From assembly GCA_038199755.1 (NCBI GenBank), contig JBBPYR010000328.1, forward strand, positions 1 through 14,641: a stretch of DNA of 14,641 bases, in the 5' to 3' direction. Made by a program: the position numbers and the translations under genes. The notes under the pieces were generated by a model, which worked only from the letters and a program-made list of their open reading frames with translations, had not been told where the DNA came from and made no database searches. The stretch comes from JBBPYR01 sp038199755. Its GTDB lineage: Bacteria; Chloroflexota; Ktedonobacteria; Ktedonobacterales; Ktedonobacteraceae. Of the stretch, positions 6,038-13,033 are shown piece by piece (the first letter of the stretch is position 1; each line of letters starts with the position of its first letter).

Positions 6038-6829
6038 ATGATACAGTCTACTACTGATACCTACTTGTTCCGCTTAGGAACGCCTGCATACATTCATGCG
6101 CGTACTCGTAGCTGGCTCTGGCTTAGTGGCTTTTTTCTGGTAGGAATGTCTTCGCTATTACTTGGACTGCGGCTCTTACCTACCTATGCGCACACTTTTA
6201 CACCCTATCTGCGCTGGCAAGATGGTCTTGTTGCTTTGCTCTGGTTCATAACCTTGCTCTGCCTGGGTGGTTGCCTCTTTAGTGTTCGCTATTTAGCGGC
6301 CTTGCGTGTAGGTCATCTGCATGAAATCCTCACGCTTACCAAAGAGCATACCCTTACCATGCGTGACCTTTCGCCAGAAAATCTAATAAGCATCTTTTGG
6401 ATGCTCCATGCCGCCTTCTGGTGCTTTATTACTGTACTCGTCGGCCTCGTACCAGATGTTCTGATTGGTTTGACATTGCGTTTGCCCACGCCTCAGCTGG
6501 TCATACTCGCCACCTCTGCTGCCGTTCTTTTGAGTGTAGCAGGTCTCGTTCTGAGCGTCACCTTTATCTGGTTTATCATCTTGGGTATCTTTGGTGCGGG
6601 CCCTGTTTTTAGCAAATTGGGTGCGCCCTATACCTATAAGCTGGATAGCCACATCGTTTTACGTATTGATGGCACCATTCTCACCGTTATCTATCCCGGA
6701 AAGCCCGAATCCACTATTGACCTTGCCGCCCTCGCTGAAGACGACACGCAAGCTCTGCTTCCTCTGCTCGAAGCGTACATCATTGACACTCAGCCCACCA
6801 CCGGCGACCTCGCGGTGCTTCCCGTCTAG
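6038..6829 (+). CDS. Four-helix membrane protein of unknown function
   Basis: This 263-aa protein matches no family I recognise. Four hydrophobic segments are visible: about 27-47, 62-88, 118-146 and 154-186. They form two hairpins separated by a short polar stretch (about 90-115, with THREE-like alternating charged residues around TKEHTLTMRDLSPEN). The C-terminal 75 residues are soluble, with a short beta-like stretch (HIVLRIDGTILTVIYPG, 205-221) and an acidic helix, probably cytoplasmic. There is no signal peptide cleavage site. The start at 6038 has a strong GAGGTGAGGG immediately upstream. It follows the receiver gene in the same direction, 109 bp away, and might be co-transcribed with it. 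A role as a partner of the receiver is possible but unsupported by any motif. Confidence 0.85.
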   Translation: MIQSTTDTYLFRLGTPAYIHARTRSWLWLSGFFLVGMSSLLLGLRLLPTYAHTFTPYLRWQDGLVALLWFITLLCLGGCLFSVRYLAALRVGHLHEILTLTKEHTLTMRDLSPENLISIFWMLHAAFWCFITVLVGLVPDVLIGLTLRLPTPQLVILATSAAVLLSVAGLVLSVTFIWFIILGIFGAGPVFSKLGAPYTYKLDSHIVLRIDGTILTVIYPGKPESTIDLAALAEDDTQALLPLLEAYIIDTQPTTGDLAVLPV

Positions 6830-6842
6830 CTCTGTTTCTTAT

Positions 6843-6871
6843 GCTATACTGTACAAAATAGATAGTCTATT
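6843..6871 (+). promoter_or_regulatory. Extended -10 and palindrome before the ATPase/Toprim pair
   Basis: TGCTATACT (TATACT at 6845-6850) is an extended -10 element; no good -35 is visible. The predicted start, near 6857, falls on a perfect palindrome, AATAGA-TAG-TCTATT (6857-6871). A dimeric repressor bound there would block initiation. Both elements are short, so they are offered as candidates. Confidence 0.4.
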
Positions 6872-6906
6872 CACTTTTGATGCCTATAGTGTGAGGGATC
6901 AGTTGC

Positions 6907-8067
6907 ATGAGATTCTCAAAACTACACTTGGAGAACTGGCGAAATTTTACGCACGTCGATGTCCCTTTACAACAGCGCGCCTTTCTCATCGGCGCGAACG
7001 CTACAGGAAAATCAAACCTACTAGATGTGTTTCGCTTTTTACGCGATATCGTTCGCGTTGGTGGCGGCTTTGAGGAAGCAGTTGCAAGCCGTGGTGGTAT
7101 TACACGGTTGCATAGTTTATTTTCTCCAGACATTGCGCATATTGTGATAGATGTACACATAGAAGACGATACGACACAATCATGGCGCTATCGACTCGCT
7201 TTTAGGCAAGATACAAATGGTGTACCTCGCCCTATCCTCCAAGAAGAGAAAGTGTGGCGTTCAGATCGCCTTTTGGTAGATCGGCCAAATGCCGAAGATG
7301 CTAGTGATGATGAACTGCTTCGCCAAACCAGCTTAGAACAAACCTCTGCCAATCGAAAATTTAGAGAAGTCGCAGATTTTTTTAACTCCATCCGCTATTA
7401 TCATATTATTCCCCAGATCGTCCGCGAACCAGAGCGTTCAACGGGGCAGAGCGCAGACCCATACGGTAGCGATTTCATAGAGCAATTGGCAAAACTGCCA
7501 TTTGAGTCCCAAGAAGCATTGAGACAGCGTATAGAAAATGTACTTCGTGTGATGATACCTCAATTTCGTGAATTTTTCATACGTCCTGATGAACGTGGTG
7601 TCATGCACCTATTCGGGTTATTTGAAACAGATACACAAAAGCTAGGTTTTCAATCGGAGAGTGGCTTTTCAGATGGAACCATACGTCTGATCGGACTTAT
7701 CCGAGCATTGCTCGATGGAAATGGTCCGCTCTTACTTGAAGAACCGGAACTTTCTCTGCACCAAGCTATTGTACGCAACCTTCCCGGCATGATGTGGTCC
7801 ATTCAAAAGCAGCATAATCGTCAGATAGTGGTTAGCACGCACAGTAGTGATTTTTTACAAGATGAGGGTATCGCAGCCGACGAAATATTGCTTTTACGAC
7901 CAACAGCAAAAGATGGTAGCACGCAAGTAACCAATGGTGTGGAGATGGCTACTGTCAAAAGCTTACTGGATGCTGGGCTTTCTGCCGCTGAAGCCGCACT
8001 ACCAGAAACTGAACCCCCCGACGCTCAACGCTTGTTATTTCTGGGAGAAACACCGAATGCAGGATAA
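6907..8067 (+). CDS. OLD/AAA_21-type ATPase, putative defence component
   Basis: This 386-aa ATPase is of the SMC/RecF/OLD-like superfamily. Residues 1-15 (FSKLHLENWRNF) form the usual N-terminal strand. The Walker A motif is GANATGKS at 29-36, a signature-like FSDGTIR at 254-260, Walker B PLLLEEPELSLH at 274-285 and the switch histidine H312 in VVSTHSSDFL. Between Walker A and signature lies a helical insertion (about 50-250) much shorter than an SMC coiled coil. Its own chain carries no nuclease domain. The start at 6907 has GAGGG about nine bases upstream. The last 11 bases overlap the next gene, a Toprim-like protein, so the two are translated together. ATPases of this class paired with a separate Toprim protein recall GajA-like and PARIS-type anti-phage systems. 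The defence role is inferred from that pairing. Confidence 0.92.
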   Translation: MRFSKLHLENWRNFTHVDVPLQQRAFLIGANATGKSNLLDVFRFLRDIVRVGGGFEEAVASRGGITRLHSLFSPDIAHIVIDVHIEDDTTQSWRYRLAFRQDTNGVPRPILQEEKVWRSDRLLVDRPNAEDASDDELLRQTSLEQTSANRKFREVADFFNSIRYYHIIPQIVREPERSTGQSADPYGSDFIEQLAKLPFESQEALRQRIENVLRVMIPQFREFFIRPDERGVMHLFGLFETDTQKLGFQSESGFSDGTIRLIGLIRALLDGNGPLLLEEPELSLHQAIVRNLPGMMWSIQKQHNRQIVVSTHSSDFLQDEGIAADEILLLRPTAKDGSTQVTNGVEMATVKSLLDAGLSAAEAALPETEPPDAQRLLFLGETPNAG

Positions 8068-8677
8068 TATGCAATCGATGAACGTAAACATCGTGGTAGA
8101 GGGCATCACCGATGAAGCAGTCGCCAAGCGTTTGTTGGAACTCACAGGCTTAACCATTGGGAATATTTATGGTTTGAGAGGGAAACAGCATATTCTAAAG
8201 CAGTTGCAGGGCTACAATACTGCTGCTACGTATAGGCCCTGGTTGGTAATTGTTGATTTAGATAGTGACGCTGATTGTGTCGTGCAAGCTGTGCAAAATT
8301 GGCTGCCTAAAACAAATCATGAAAAGGGGATGTGCTTTCGCATCGCTGTCCGCGAAATCGAAGCCTGGTTGTTGGCTGATGCAGAACATTTGGCGCAATT
8401 TCTTCATGTATCTTCTAGTATATTGCCTGCTTCGCCAGACAAAGAGCTTCATCCTAAACAAACACTGGTCAATATTGCTCGCACTAGCAGCAAAAGCTAT
8501 ATTCGCGAAGATATCGTGCCTCGACAAGGAGCAGGAAGTGTTGTTGGGCCCGGATATACGAGCAAACTCATTGAGTTTACTCAGCAATATTGGCATCCCG
8601 ATCAGGCAATGCAGCATTCGGAGAGTCTACAACGCTGTATGAAGGCTTTACTTAAATGGGTTAGACAGATGGAATAA
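8057..8677 (+). CDS. Toprim-like protein (possibly DUF4276), partner of the ATPase
   Basis: This 206-aa protein has a Toprim-like pattern: catalytic-type glutamate E15 in NIVVEGITDEA (11-21), then an acidic cluster VDLDSDAD (66-73) after a hydrophobic strand. A distinctive REIEAWLLADAEHL (99-112) recalls the DUF4276 group of Toprim-related proteins found beside AAA ATPases, though I am recalling this family and have not searched. Toprim domains coordinate magnesium and cut or protect nucleic acid, so a nuclease effector is plausible. The start at 8057 has GGGAG nine bases upstream and overlaps the ATPase stop; ATG 8069, with AGGA before it, is an alternative. A longer in-frame opening from 7934 would overlap the ATPase widely and lacks homology-like sequence. 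The C-terminal part (about 125-206) is of unknown function. Confidence 0.87.
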   Translation: MQDNMQSMNVNIVVEGITDEAVAKRLLELTGLTIGNIYGLRGKQHILKQLQGYNTAATYRPWLVIVDLDSDADCVVQAVQNWLPKTNHEKGMCFRIAVREIEAWLLADAEHLAQFLHVSSSILPASPDKELHPKQTLVNIARTSSKSYIREDIVPRQGAGSVVGPGYTSKLIEFTQQYWHPDQAMQHSESLQRCMKALLKWVRQME

Positions 8678-8773
8678 ATCCCCTACATAATGCGTTCTAT
8701 ATGGTAGTTACCCTCTTCATAACCCGAAAATACTAATCAATTGAAAAAAATCCAAATTTGTGCTACAAAAGTA

Positions 8774-8802
8774 TTGACATAGATTGACTAGTGGAGTATA
8801 CT
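8774..8802 (+). promoter_or_regulatory. Near-consensus sigma-70 promoter, TTGACA-17-TATACT
   Basis: A perfect -35 hexamer (8774-8779) and a 5/6 -10 hexamer (8797-8802) are separated by the ideal 17 bp, the best promoter in the window. Transcription should start near 8809. ATTGAC occurs twice ten bases apart (8773-8778, 8783-8788). AAGTAT (8769-8774) and ATACTT (8798-8803) form an inverted repeat across the promoter. It could serve rpoBC, a small RNA or a short ORF. Confidence 0.75.
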
Positions 8803-9015
8803 TAATCCTTGCTAGTATGGACTTGATTTATCGTGTCCGCCGTAAGCAAGACAAAAGGCATGGTGCAGACTATATCGACAACATTCTAAAAGCTCAAAGC
8901 CATAAAGCACTCCCCTAACTACATAAGGATATATCCATTAAGAACCGCGTGAAGTGCATGCTCCAGCCCACACAGGTGCTGCAACATCATAAGAATAGAA
9001 CACATTCAACTAACT

Positions 9016-9067
9016 GCATTGTTCGTTGGTTCCCCGTCTAGGGTGAATGGAACGATGGAGTGCTTTT
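9016..9067 (+). other. Leader hairpin followed by TTTT
   Basis: GCA-TTGTTC (9016-9024) pairs with GAACGA (9050-9055) and TGC (9061-9063). An inner stem of TTCCCC (9030-9035) pairs with GGG-T-GAA (9041-9047) around a 5-base loop, and TTTT follows at 9064-9067. The outer stem is interrupted, so it may be an attenuator, a weak terminator or simply structured leader RNA. Confidence 0.35.
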
Positions 9068-9130
9068 CCGTGTTTCATATCGTTTGCTCAAATCATCTGT
9101 TTTGTTTACTTTTCGAGAGGGGGAAATGTC

Positions 9131-9190
9131 GTGAGGTTGTTCGTTCGTATACCCTATCCCGGTAAAGGAGTAGGAATAACCGCCCATTAG
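9131..9190 (+). CDS. Possible 19-codon leader peptide upstream of rpoB
   Basis: GTG at 9131 opens a frame reading MRLFVRIPYPGKGVGITAH before TAG at 9188-9190. GAGGGGG at 9117-9123 lies seven bases upstream, a better ribosome binding site than several real genes here possess. The frame ends inside two adjacent hairpins (9153-9174 and 9177-9204), an arrangement expected of a translation-coupled attenuator. It is very short and could be chance. No amino acid is strikingly overrepresented. Confidence 0.22.
   Translation: MRLFVRIPYPGKGVGITAH
9153..9174 (+). other. Leader hairpin inside the possible leader ORF
   Basis: CCTATCC (9153-9159) pairs with GGA-g-TAGG (9167-9174) around the loop CGGTAAA, with one bulged G. 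The Shine-Dalgarno-like AAAGGAG (9164-9170) would be partly buried in it. It directly precedes the next hairpin. Confidence 0.35.
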
Positions 9191-9209
9191 TATGAGCGCG
9201 GTTACTTTT
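9177..9209 (+). other. Attenuator-like hairpin with T-rich tail
   Basis: TAACCGC (9177-9183) is exactly complementary to GCGGTTA (9198-9204) with a 14-base loop, followed by CTTTT and then CTTG. The short ORF at 9131-9190 stops in the loop. It resembles a weak intrinsic terminator, upstream of rpoB by about 200 bases. Confidence 0.35.
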
Positions 9210-9345
9210 CTTGTCACGAACCGTCTGTCAACACAGGCATTATTTACAGTATTTTTATCTTTTTTCCGTTTTTCCGTTAATCCAGAGGGGCGTGTTTGTC
9301 ATGCCTCTCATTTTCCTCTATGGGTAATGAACAACTTTAGTATAG

Positions 9346-9369
9346 CACGTCATACCGTCGTATGTCGTG
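9346..9369 (+). other. Hairpin shortly before the rpoB ribosome binding site
   Basis: CACGTCATAC (9346-9355) pairs with GTATGTCGTG (9360-9369) with one mismatch around the tetraloop CGTC. It ends about 29 bases before the AAGGAG. It could stabilise the mRNA 5' region or bind a protein, either RNA-binding or DNA-binding. Confidence 0.4.
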
Positions 9370-9397
9370 TCTAGAATAAAGTTGCCTCTACCGGAAT

Positions 9398-9403
9398 AAG
9401 GAG
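9398..9403 (+). promoter_or_regulatory. Ribosome binding site of rpoB
   Basis: AAGGAG lies nine bases before the ATG at 9413 and fixes the rpoB start. Confidence 0.85.
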
Positions 9404-9412
9404 ACGACACAT

Positions 9413-12400
9413 ATGGCAGTGAGCACAAGAGCGGTTGCGTTGCCTGAACGCGTTTCGTTCGGACGCATTCCCGACATACGGCCCATGCCAGGGCTTATTC
9501 AGATTCAGCTTGACTCCTTTGAATGGTTTAAGAAAGAAGGGCTACGCGAGCTTTTTGAAGAAATCTCTCCTATTGAAGACTTTACAGGCAAAAACTTAAG
9601 CCTGGAATTTATTGTTCCCCAAGACCCGTTCGGCAAGCCCAAGTATTCCGAAGACGAATGCCGCGACCGTGATGCAACATATGCCGCGCCTTTAAATGTG
9701 AAGGCCCGCTTAATGAATAAAGAGACCGGCGAAATCATCGAGAAGGACATCTTTATGGGTGATTTCCCTTTGATGACAAAAGAGGGCACCTTCATTATCA
9801 ACGGCGCCGAGCGCGTGGTAGTGAGCCAGTTGGTTCGCTCCCCCGGCGTCTACTTTACCGTAGATGAGGACGCCACCACTGGCAAGAAACTCTTTGCCGC
9901 AAAGCTGATCCCTGGCCGTGGCGCATGGCTTGAGTTCGAGACGAGCAACAAAAACTTGCTTACCGTCAAGATTGACCGCAAGCGTAAATTGCCCGTAACG
10001 ACCCTCCTGCGCGCCATAGCTGGTCTCGCCAAGGAACAATATCACGCTGAAGATGTCGATCTTTCCACCGACCAAGGCATTCTTGATGCCTTTGCCGGGG
10101 TTGATAACGACCCGAATATTCGCTACATGCAGGCTACGCTTGACCGCGACCCCGTCAAACGCGAGGATGAGGCCCTACTGGAACTGTACAAGAAGCTGCG
10201 TCCCGGCGACCCCGCCACGATTGACAACGCTCGTTCACTCGTAAAAAACTTGTTCTTTAATGCACGCCGCTATGATCTAGGGAGTGTAGGTCGCTACAAG
10301 CTCAATCGCAAGCTCGACCTCGCCATTCCCCAGAGCCAGCGCATCCTCACGCAGGATGATCTGCTGAACATTGTGCGTCGCTTGATCTCGCTCAACAACG
10401 GGCATGGTCGTAAGGATGACATTGACCATCTAGGCAATCGTCGCGTACGTTGCGTCGGTGAGTTGATTCAAACGCAGTTCCGCGTTGGCCTGCTGCGTAT
10501 GGAGCGTGTCGTAAAAGAGCGCATGAGCATCCAAGAGCCAGGACAGGCAACACCAAACGCACTTATCAACATTCGTCCAGTGGTGGCCGCAATGAAAGAG
10601 TTCTTTGGTGGTAGCCAGTTATCACAGTTCATGGACCAGGTAAACGCCTTGGCAGAGATTGGTCACAAACGTCGTCTCTCAGCTCTTGGCCCCGGCGGTC
10701 TCTCGCGAGAACGTGCAGGCTTTGAAGTGCGTGACGTGCATCAATCCCACTATGGCCGCATCTGCCCAATTGAGACGCCTGAAGGTCCGAACATCGGACT
10801 GATCGGTAACCTGGCCACCTATGGGCAAATTAACCCCTATGGCTTTATCGAGACGCCATACCGTAAAGTATACAAGCGTTTGCGTGCCAATGACCCCGAC
10901 TTGATTGGACGTGAGTTCCGTGGTGTCGTCGGCCATGAGCGTGAAGATGTAAAAACCGCCGATGGTGAGGTGCTCATCAAGGCACGCACACGGGTCCGTG
11001 TTGATAACGCCTTATTCGAGCAACTATCGCAACTCCTCGGTGAGGCCGAGGTCAAGGTACGCTCCTTCGTAACCAATGAGGTCGATTATCGTACTGCTGA
11101 CGATGAAGAGAACTTCTGGATTGCCCAGGCGAATGCCAAGTTGACCGAAAATAACGAATTCGCTGAGGACCGCGTGCTCGCACGCTATCAGGGTGAGTTC
11201 GTGATGGAAAACTCGGATATCATTGACTATATGGACGTATCCCCGCGTCAAACGGTGAGCGTCGCAACCGCCCTCATTCCTTTCTTGGAACATGACGACG
11301 TGAACCGCGCTCTGATGGGTGCGAATATGCAACGTCAGGCGGTTCCTCTGCTGCGTCCACAGTCTCCCATCTGCGGCACCGGTATCGAGCGACAGGTCGC
11401 GATTGACTCCGGCCAGGTTGTCGTGGCACGTGCTAACGGCGAGGTTATGTCAGCAACGGCCCGCATGATTGAAGTTATAGACGATCAGGGTGATGTACAA
11501 AATTATCGCCTCCGTAAATTTGTCCGTTCCAATACAGGAACATGTATTAACCAGCGTCCACTCGTGCGTAAGGGTGACTATGTGATCAAAGGTCAGGTCA
11601 TCGCGGATAGCTCTTCGACCGAAAACGGCGAACTGGCCCTCGGCCAGAACATCCTGGTCGCATTTATGAGTTGGGAAGGCGGCAACTACGAAGACGCCAT
11701 CCTGATTAGTGAGCGCATTGTGCGGGAAGACCTCTTCACGTCTATTCATATTGAGAAGTATGAAGTCGATGCTCGTGATACCAAACTCGGCCCTGAAGAG
11801 ATCACACGTGACATTCCGAACGTTGGTGAGGAAGGTCTGCGTAACCTGGACGAGCGCGGCATCATTTACGTCGGCGCAGAAGTAGGCCCACAGGATATTC
11901 TGGTTGGCAAAATTACGCCGAAGGGCGAAACAGAGTTAACCGCGGAAGAAAAACTCCTACGTGCCATCTTTGGTGAGAAGGCGCGTGAAGTGAAAGACAC
12001 CTCCCTGCGCGTGCCTCACGGTGAGCGGGGCAAAGTGGTCGAGGTCAAGGTTTTCTCACGCGACAATGGAGATGAACTATCACCTGGCGTAAACCAGTTG
12101 GTACGTGTCAGCATCGCCCAAAAGCGTAAGATCGGTGCTGGCGATAAGATGGCAGGACGACACGGCAATAAGGGCGTGATCTCACGAGTGTTGCCGATTG
12201 AGGACATGCCATTCTTGCCGGACGGCTCCCCTGTTGACATCATCCTCAATCCACTTGGTGTGCCGCACCGCATGAATATCGGCCAGATCATGGAGACCCA
12301 TCTGGGCTGGGCTGCTAACGCGCTTGGCTTTAAGATTGCAACGCCAGTGTTCGATGGTGCGACCGAAGATGATATCGAAGAGTTTTTACGACGTGCCAGC

Positions 12401-12910
12401 TTGCCAGAGTCAGGTAAGGTGCAACTGTTTGATGGGCGTACGGGCGAACCGTTCGATCATCCCATCACCGTAGGGTACACCTATATGTTGAAACTGGCCC
12501 ACTTGGTAGAAGACAAAGTGCATGCCCGTTCCACAGGCCCATACAGCCTGATTACGCAGCAGCCACTCGGCGGTAAAGCGCAGTTTGGTGGGCAGCGTTT
12601 CGGTGAAATGGAAGTGTGGGCACTAGAGGCGTATGGCGCGGCGAATATTCTCCAAGAGATTCTGACCGTGAAGTCGGATGACGTGGTTGGCCGTGTGAAG
12701 ACGTATGAAGCGATCGTGAAGGGCGAAAATATCATGGAACCCGGCGTTCCAGAGTCCTTCAAAGTGCTTGTCAAAGAGTTGCAAAGCCTCGGCATCAATG
12801 TAGAGGTCCTCAACGAAGATGAGCAGAAAATTCAGTTCGTTGAAGATACATCAAATGATGTGATGCCGGAACTAGGTATTAATCTATCCGGTTTCGAGGG
12901 AGACCAGTAG
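9413..12910 (+). CDS. rpoB: RNA polymerase beta subunit
   Basis: This 1165-aa catalytic subunit of RNA polymerase is complete. The N terminus (RVSFGRIPDIRPMPGLIQIQ) and compact length match the short RpoB type of actinobacteria and Chloroflexota, without the large proteobacterial insertions. The rifampicin-binding segment (about residues 396-432) reads SQLSQFMDQVNALAEIGHKR followed by RLSALGPGGL. Relative to E. coli it has Val at position 518, Ala at 520, Ala at 522 and Gly at 525, while Q513, D516, H526, R529 and S531 are kept. The active-site region GAGDKMAGRHGNKGVISR (around residue 910) and C-terminal GGKAQFGGQRFGEMEVWALE (clamp contact with RpoC) are intact. A strong ribosome binding site supports the start. 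rpoC follows after 123 bp, so both are presumably co-transcribed. The gene immediately upstream is not rplL. Confidence 0.99.
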   Translation: MAVSTRAVALPERVSFGRIPDIRPMPGLIQIQLDSFEWFKKEGLRELFEEISPIEDFTGKNLSLEFIVPQDPFGKPKYSEDECRDRDATYAAPLNVKARLMNKETGEIIEKDIFMGDFPLMTKEGTFIINGAERVVVSQLVRSPGVYFTVDEDATTGKKLFAAKLIPGRGAWLEFETSNKNLLTVKIDRKRKLPVTTLLRAIAGLAKEQYHAEDVDLSTDQGILDAFAGVDNDPNIRYMQATLDRDPVKREDEALLELYKKLRPGDPATIDNARSLVKNLFFNARRYDLGSVGRYKLNRKLDLAIPQSQRILTQDDLLNIVRRLISLNNGHGRKDDIDHLGNRRVRCVGELIQTQFRVGLLRMERVVKERMSIQEPGQATPNALINIRPVVAAMKEFFGGSQLSQFMDQVNALAEIGHKRRLSALGPGGLSRERAGFEVRDVHQSHYGRICPIETPEGPNIGLIGNLATYGQINPYGFIETPYRKVYKRLRANDPDLIGREFRGVVGHEREDVKTADGEVLIKARTRVRVDNALFEQLSQLLGEAEVKVRSFVTNEVDYRTADDEENFWIAQANAKLTENNEFAEDRVLARYQGEFVMENSDIIDYMDVSPRQTVSVATALIPFLEHDDVNRALMGANMQRQAVPLLRPQSPICGTGIERQVAIDSGQVVVARANGEVMSATARMIEVIDDQGDVQNYRLRKFVRSNTGTCINQRPLVRKGDYVIKGQVIADSSSTENGELALGQNILVAFMSWEGGNYEDAILISERIVREDLFTSIHIEKYEVDARDTKLGPEEITRDIPNVGEEGLRNLDERGIIYVGAEVGPQDILVGKITPKGETELTAEEKLLRAIFGEKAREVKDTSLRVPHGERGKVVEVKVFSRDNGDELSPGVNQLVRVSIAQKRKIGAGDKMAGRHGNKGVISRVLPIEDMPFLPDGSPVDIILNPLGVPHRMNIGQIMETHLGWAANALGFKIATPVFDGATEDDIEEFLRRASLPESGKVQLFDGRTGEPFDHPITVGYTYMLKLAHLVEDKVHARSTGPYSLITQQPLGGKAQFGGQRFGEMEVWALEAYGAANILQEILTVKSDDVVGRVKTYEAIVKGENIMEPGVPESFKVLVKELQSLGINVEVLNEDEQKIQFVEDTSNDVMPELGINLSGFEGDQ

Positions 12911-12920
12911 GGCGATATGA

Positions 12921-12953
12921 TGGTGCTGCATAAATGAAATTTGTGCAGCACCA
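12921..12953. other. 15-bp hairpin in the rpoB-rpoC gap
   Basis: TGGTGCTGCA-T-AAAT (12921-12935) pairs with ATTT-G-TGCAGCACCA (12939-12953) around a GAA loop. This gives 15 continuous base pairs, including one U-G. It starts ten bases after the rpoB stop. No T-run follows, so it is unlikely to be an intrinsic terminator. An RNase III processing site or a stabiliser of the rpoB 3' end would suit the position. Confidence 0.75.
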
Positions 12954-12990
12954 GAATGACACCCCTCATCCCTCATGGGGAAACCAGCCC

Positions 12991-13018
12991 GTAGGGGCAA
13001 GATTGATCGCGCCCTTAC
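12991..13018. repeat. GTAGGGGC/GCCCTTAC palindrome, possibly a dispersed repeat
   Basis: GTAGGGGC (12991-12998) pairs with GCCCTTAC (13011-13018), with one G-U pair, across a 12-base loop, preceded by CCC. It resembles GTAGGGGCGA-type palindromes dispersed through intergenic regions of several bacterial phyla, which I recall but cannot search. It ends just before the rpoC ribosome binding site (GGGAGGA, 13024-13030). Confidence 0.45.
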
Positions 13019-13033
13019 ATACAGGGAGGAAAC

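Larger units (their letters stand above)
8678..9412. other. 735-bp non-genic region, presumed rpoB control region
   Basis: No convincing conventional gene lies here. The stretch holds a near-perfect sigma-70 promoter (8774-8802), a 33-codon open frame without a ribosome binding site (8817-8918), at least four hairpins (9016-9067, 9153-9174, 9177-9204, 9346-9369), a possible 19-codon leader ORF (9131-9190) and the rpoB ribosome binding site. If the promoter at 8774 serves rpoBC, the mRNA leader is about 600 bases long. A 60-codon frame at 9192-9374 looks random. Confidence 0.6.

Noticed and set aside
6591..7073. 160-codon plus-strand frame across the membrane protein end and ATPase start
   Set aside because: It overlaps two well-supported genes in other frames and has low-complexity Ser/Pro/Leu composition.
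7934..8056. Upstream extension of the Toprim-like gene to the ATG at 7934
   Set aside because: It would overlap the ATPase gene by 134 bases with no ribosome binding site. ATG 8057 has GGGAG at good spacing and places the conserved strand near the N terminus.
8817..8918. 33-codon frame as a confirmed gene
   Set aside because: It lies at a suitable place after a strong promoter but has no ribosome binding site and no recognisable motif, so it is kept only as part of a finding.
9192..9374. 60-codon plus-strand frame upstream of rpoB
   Set aside because: The nearest Shine-Dalgarno-like sequence is about 21 bases away, and the composition looks like translated A/T-rich leader. It lies over hairpins.
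12921..12953. Intrinsic terminator after rpoB
   Set aside because: The stem is strong, but GAATGACACC follows with no T-run, and rpoC with its own ribosome binding site comes next.
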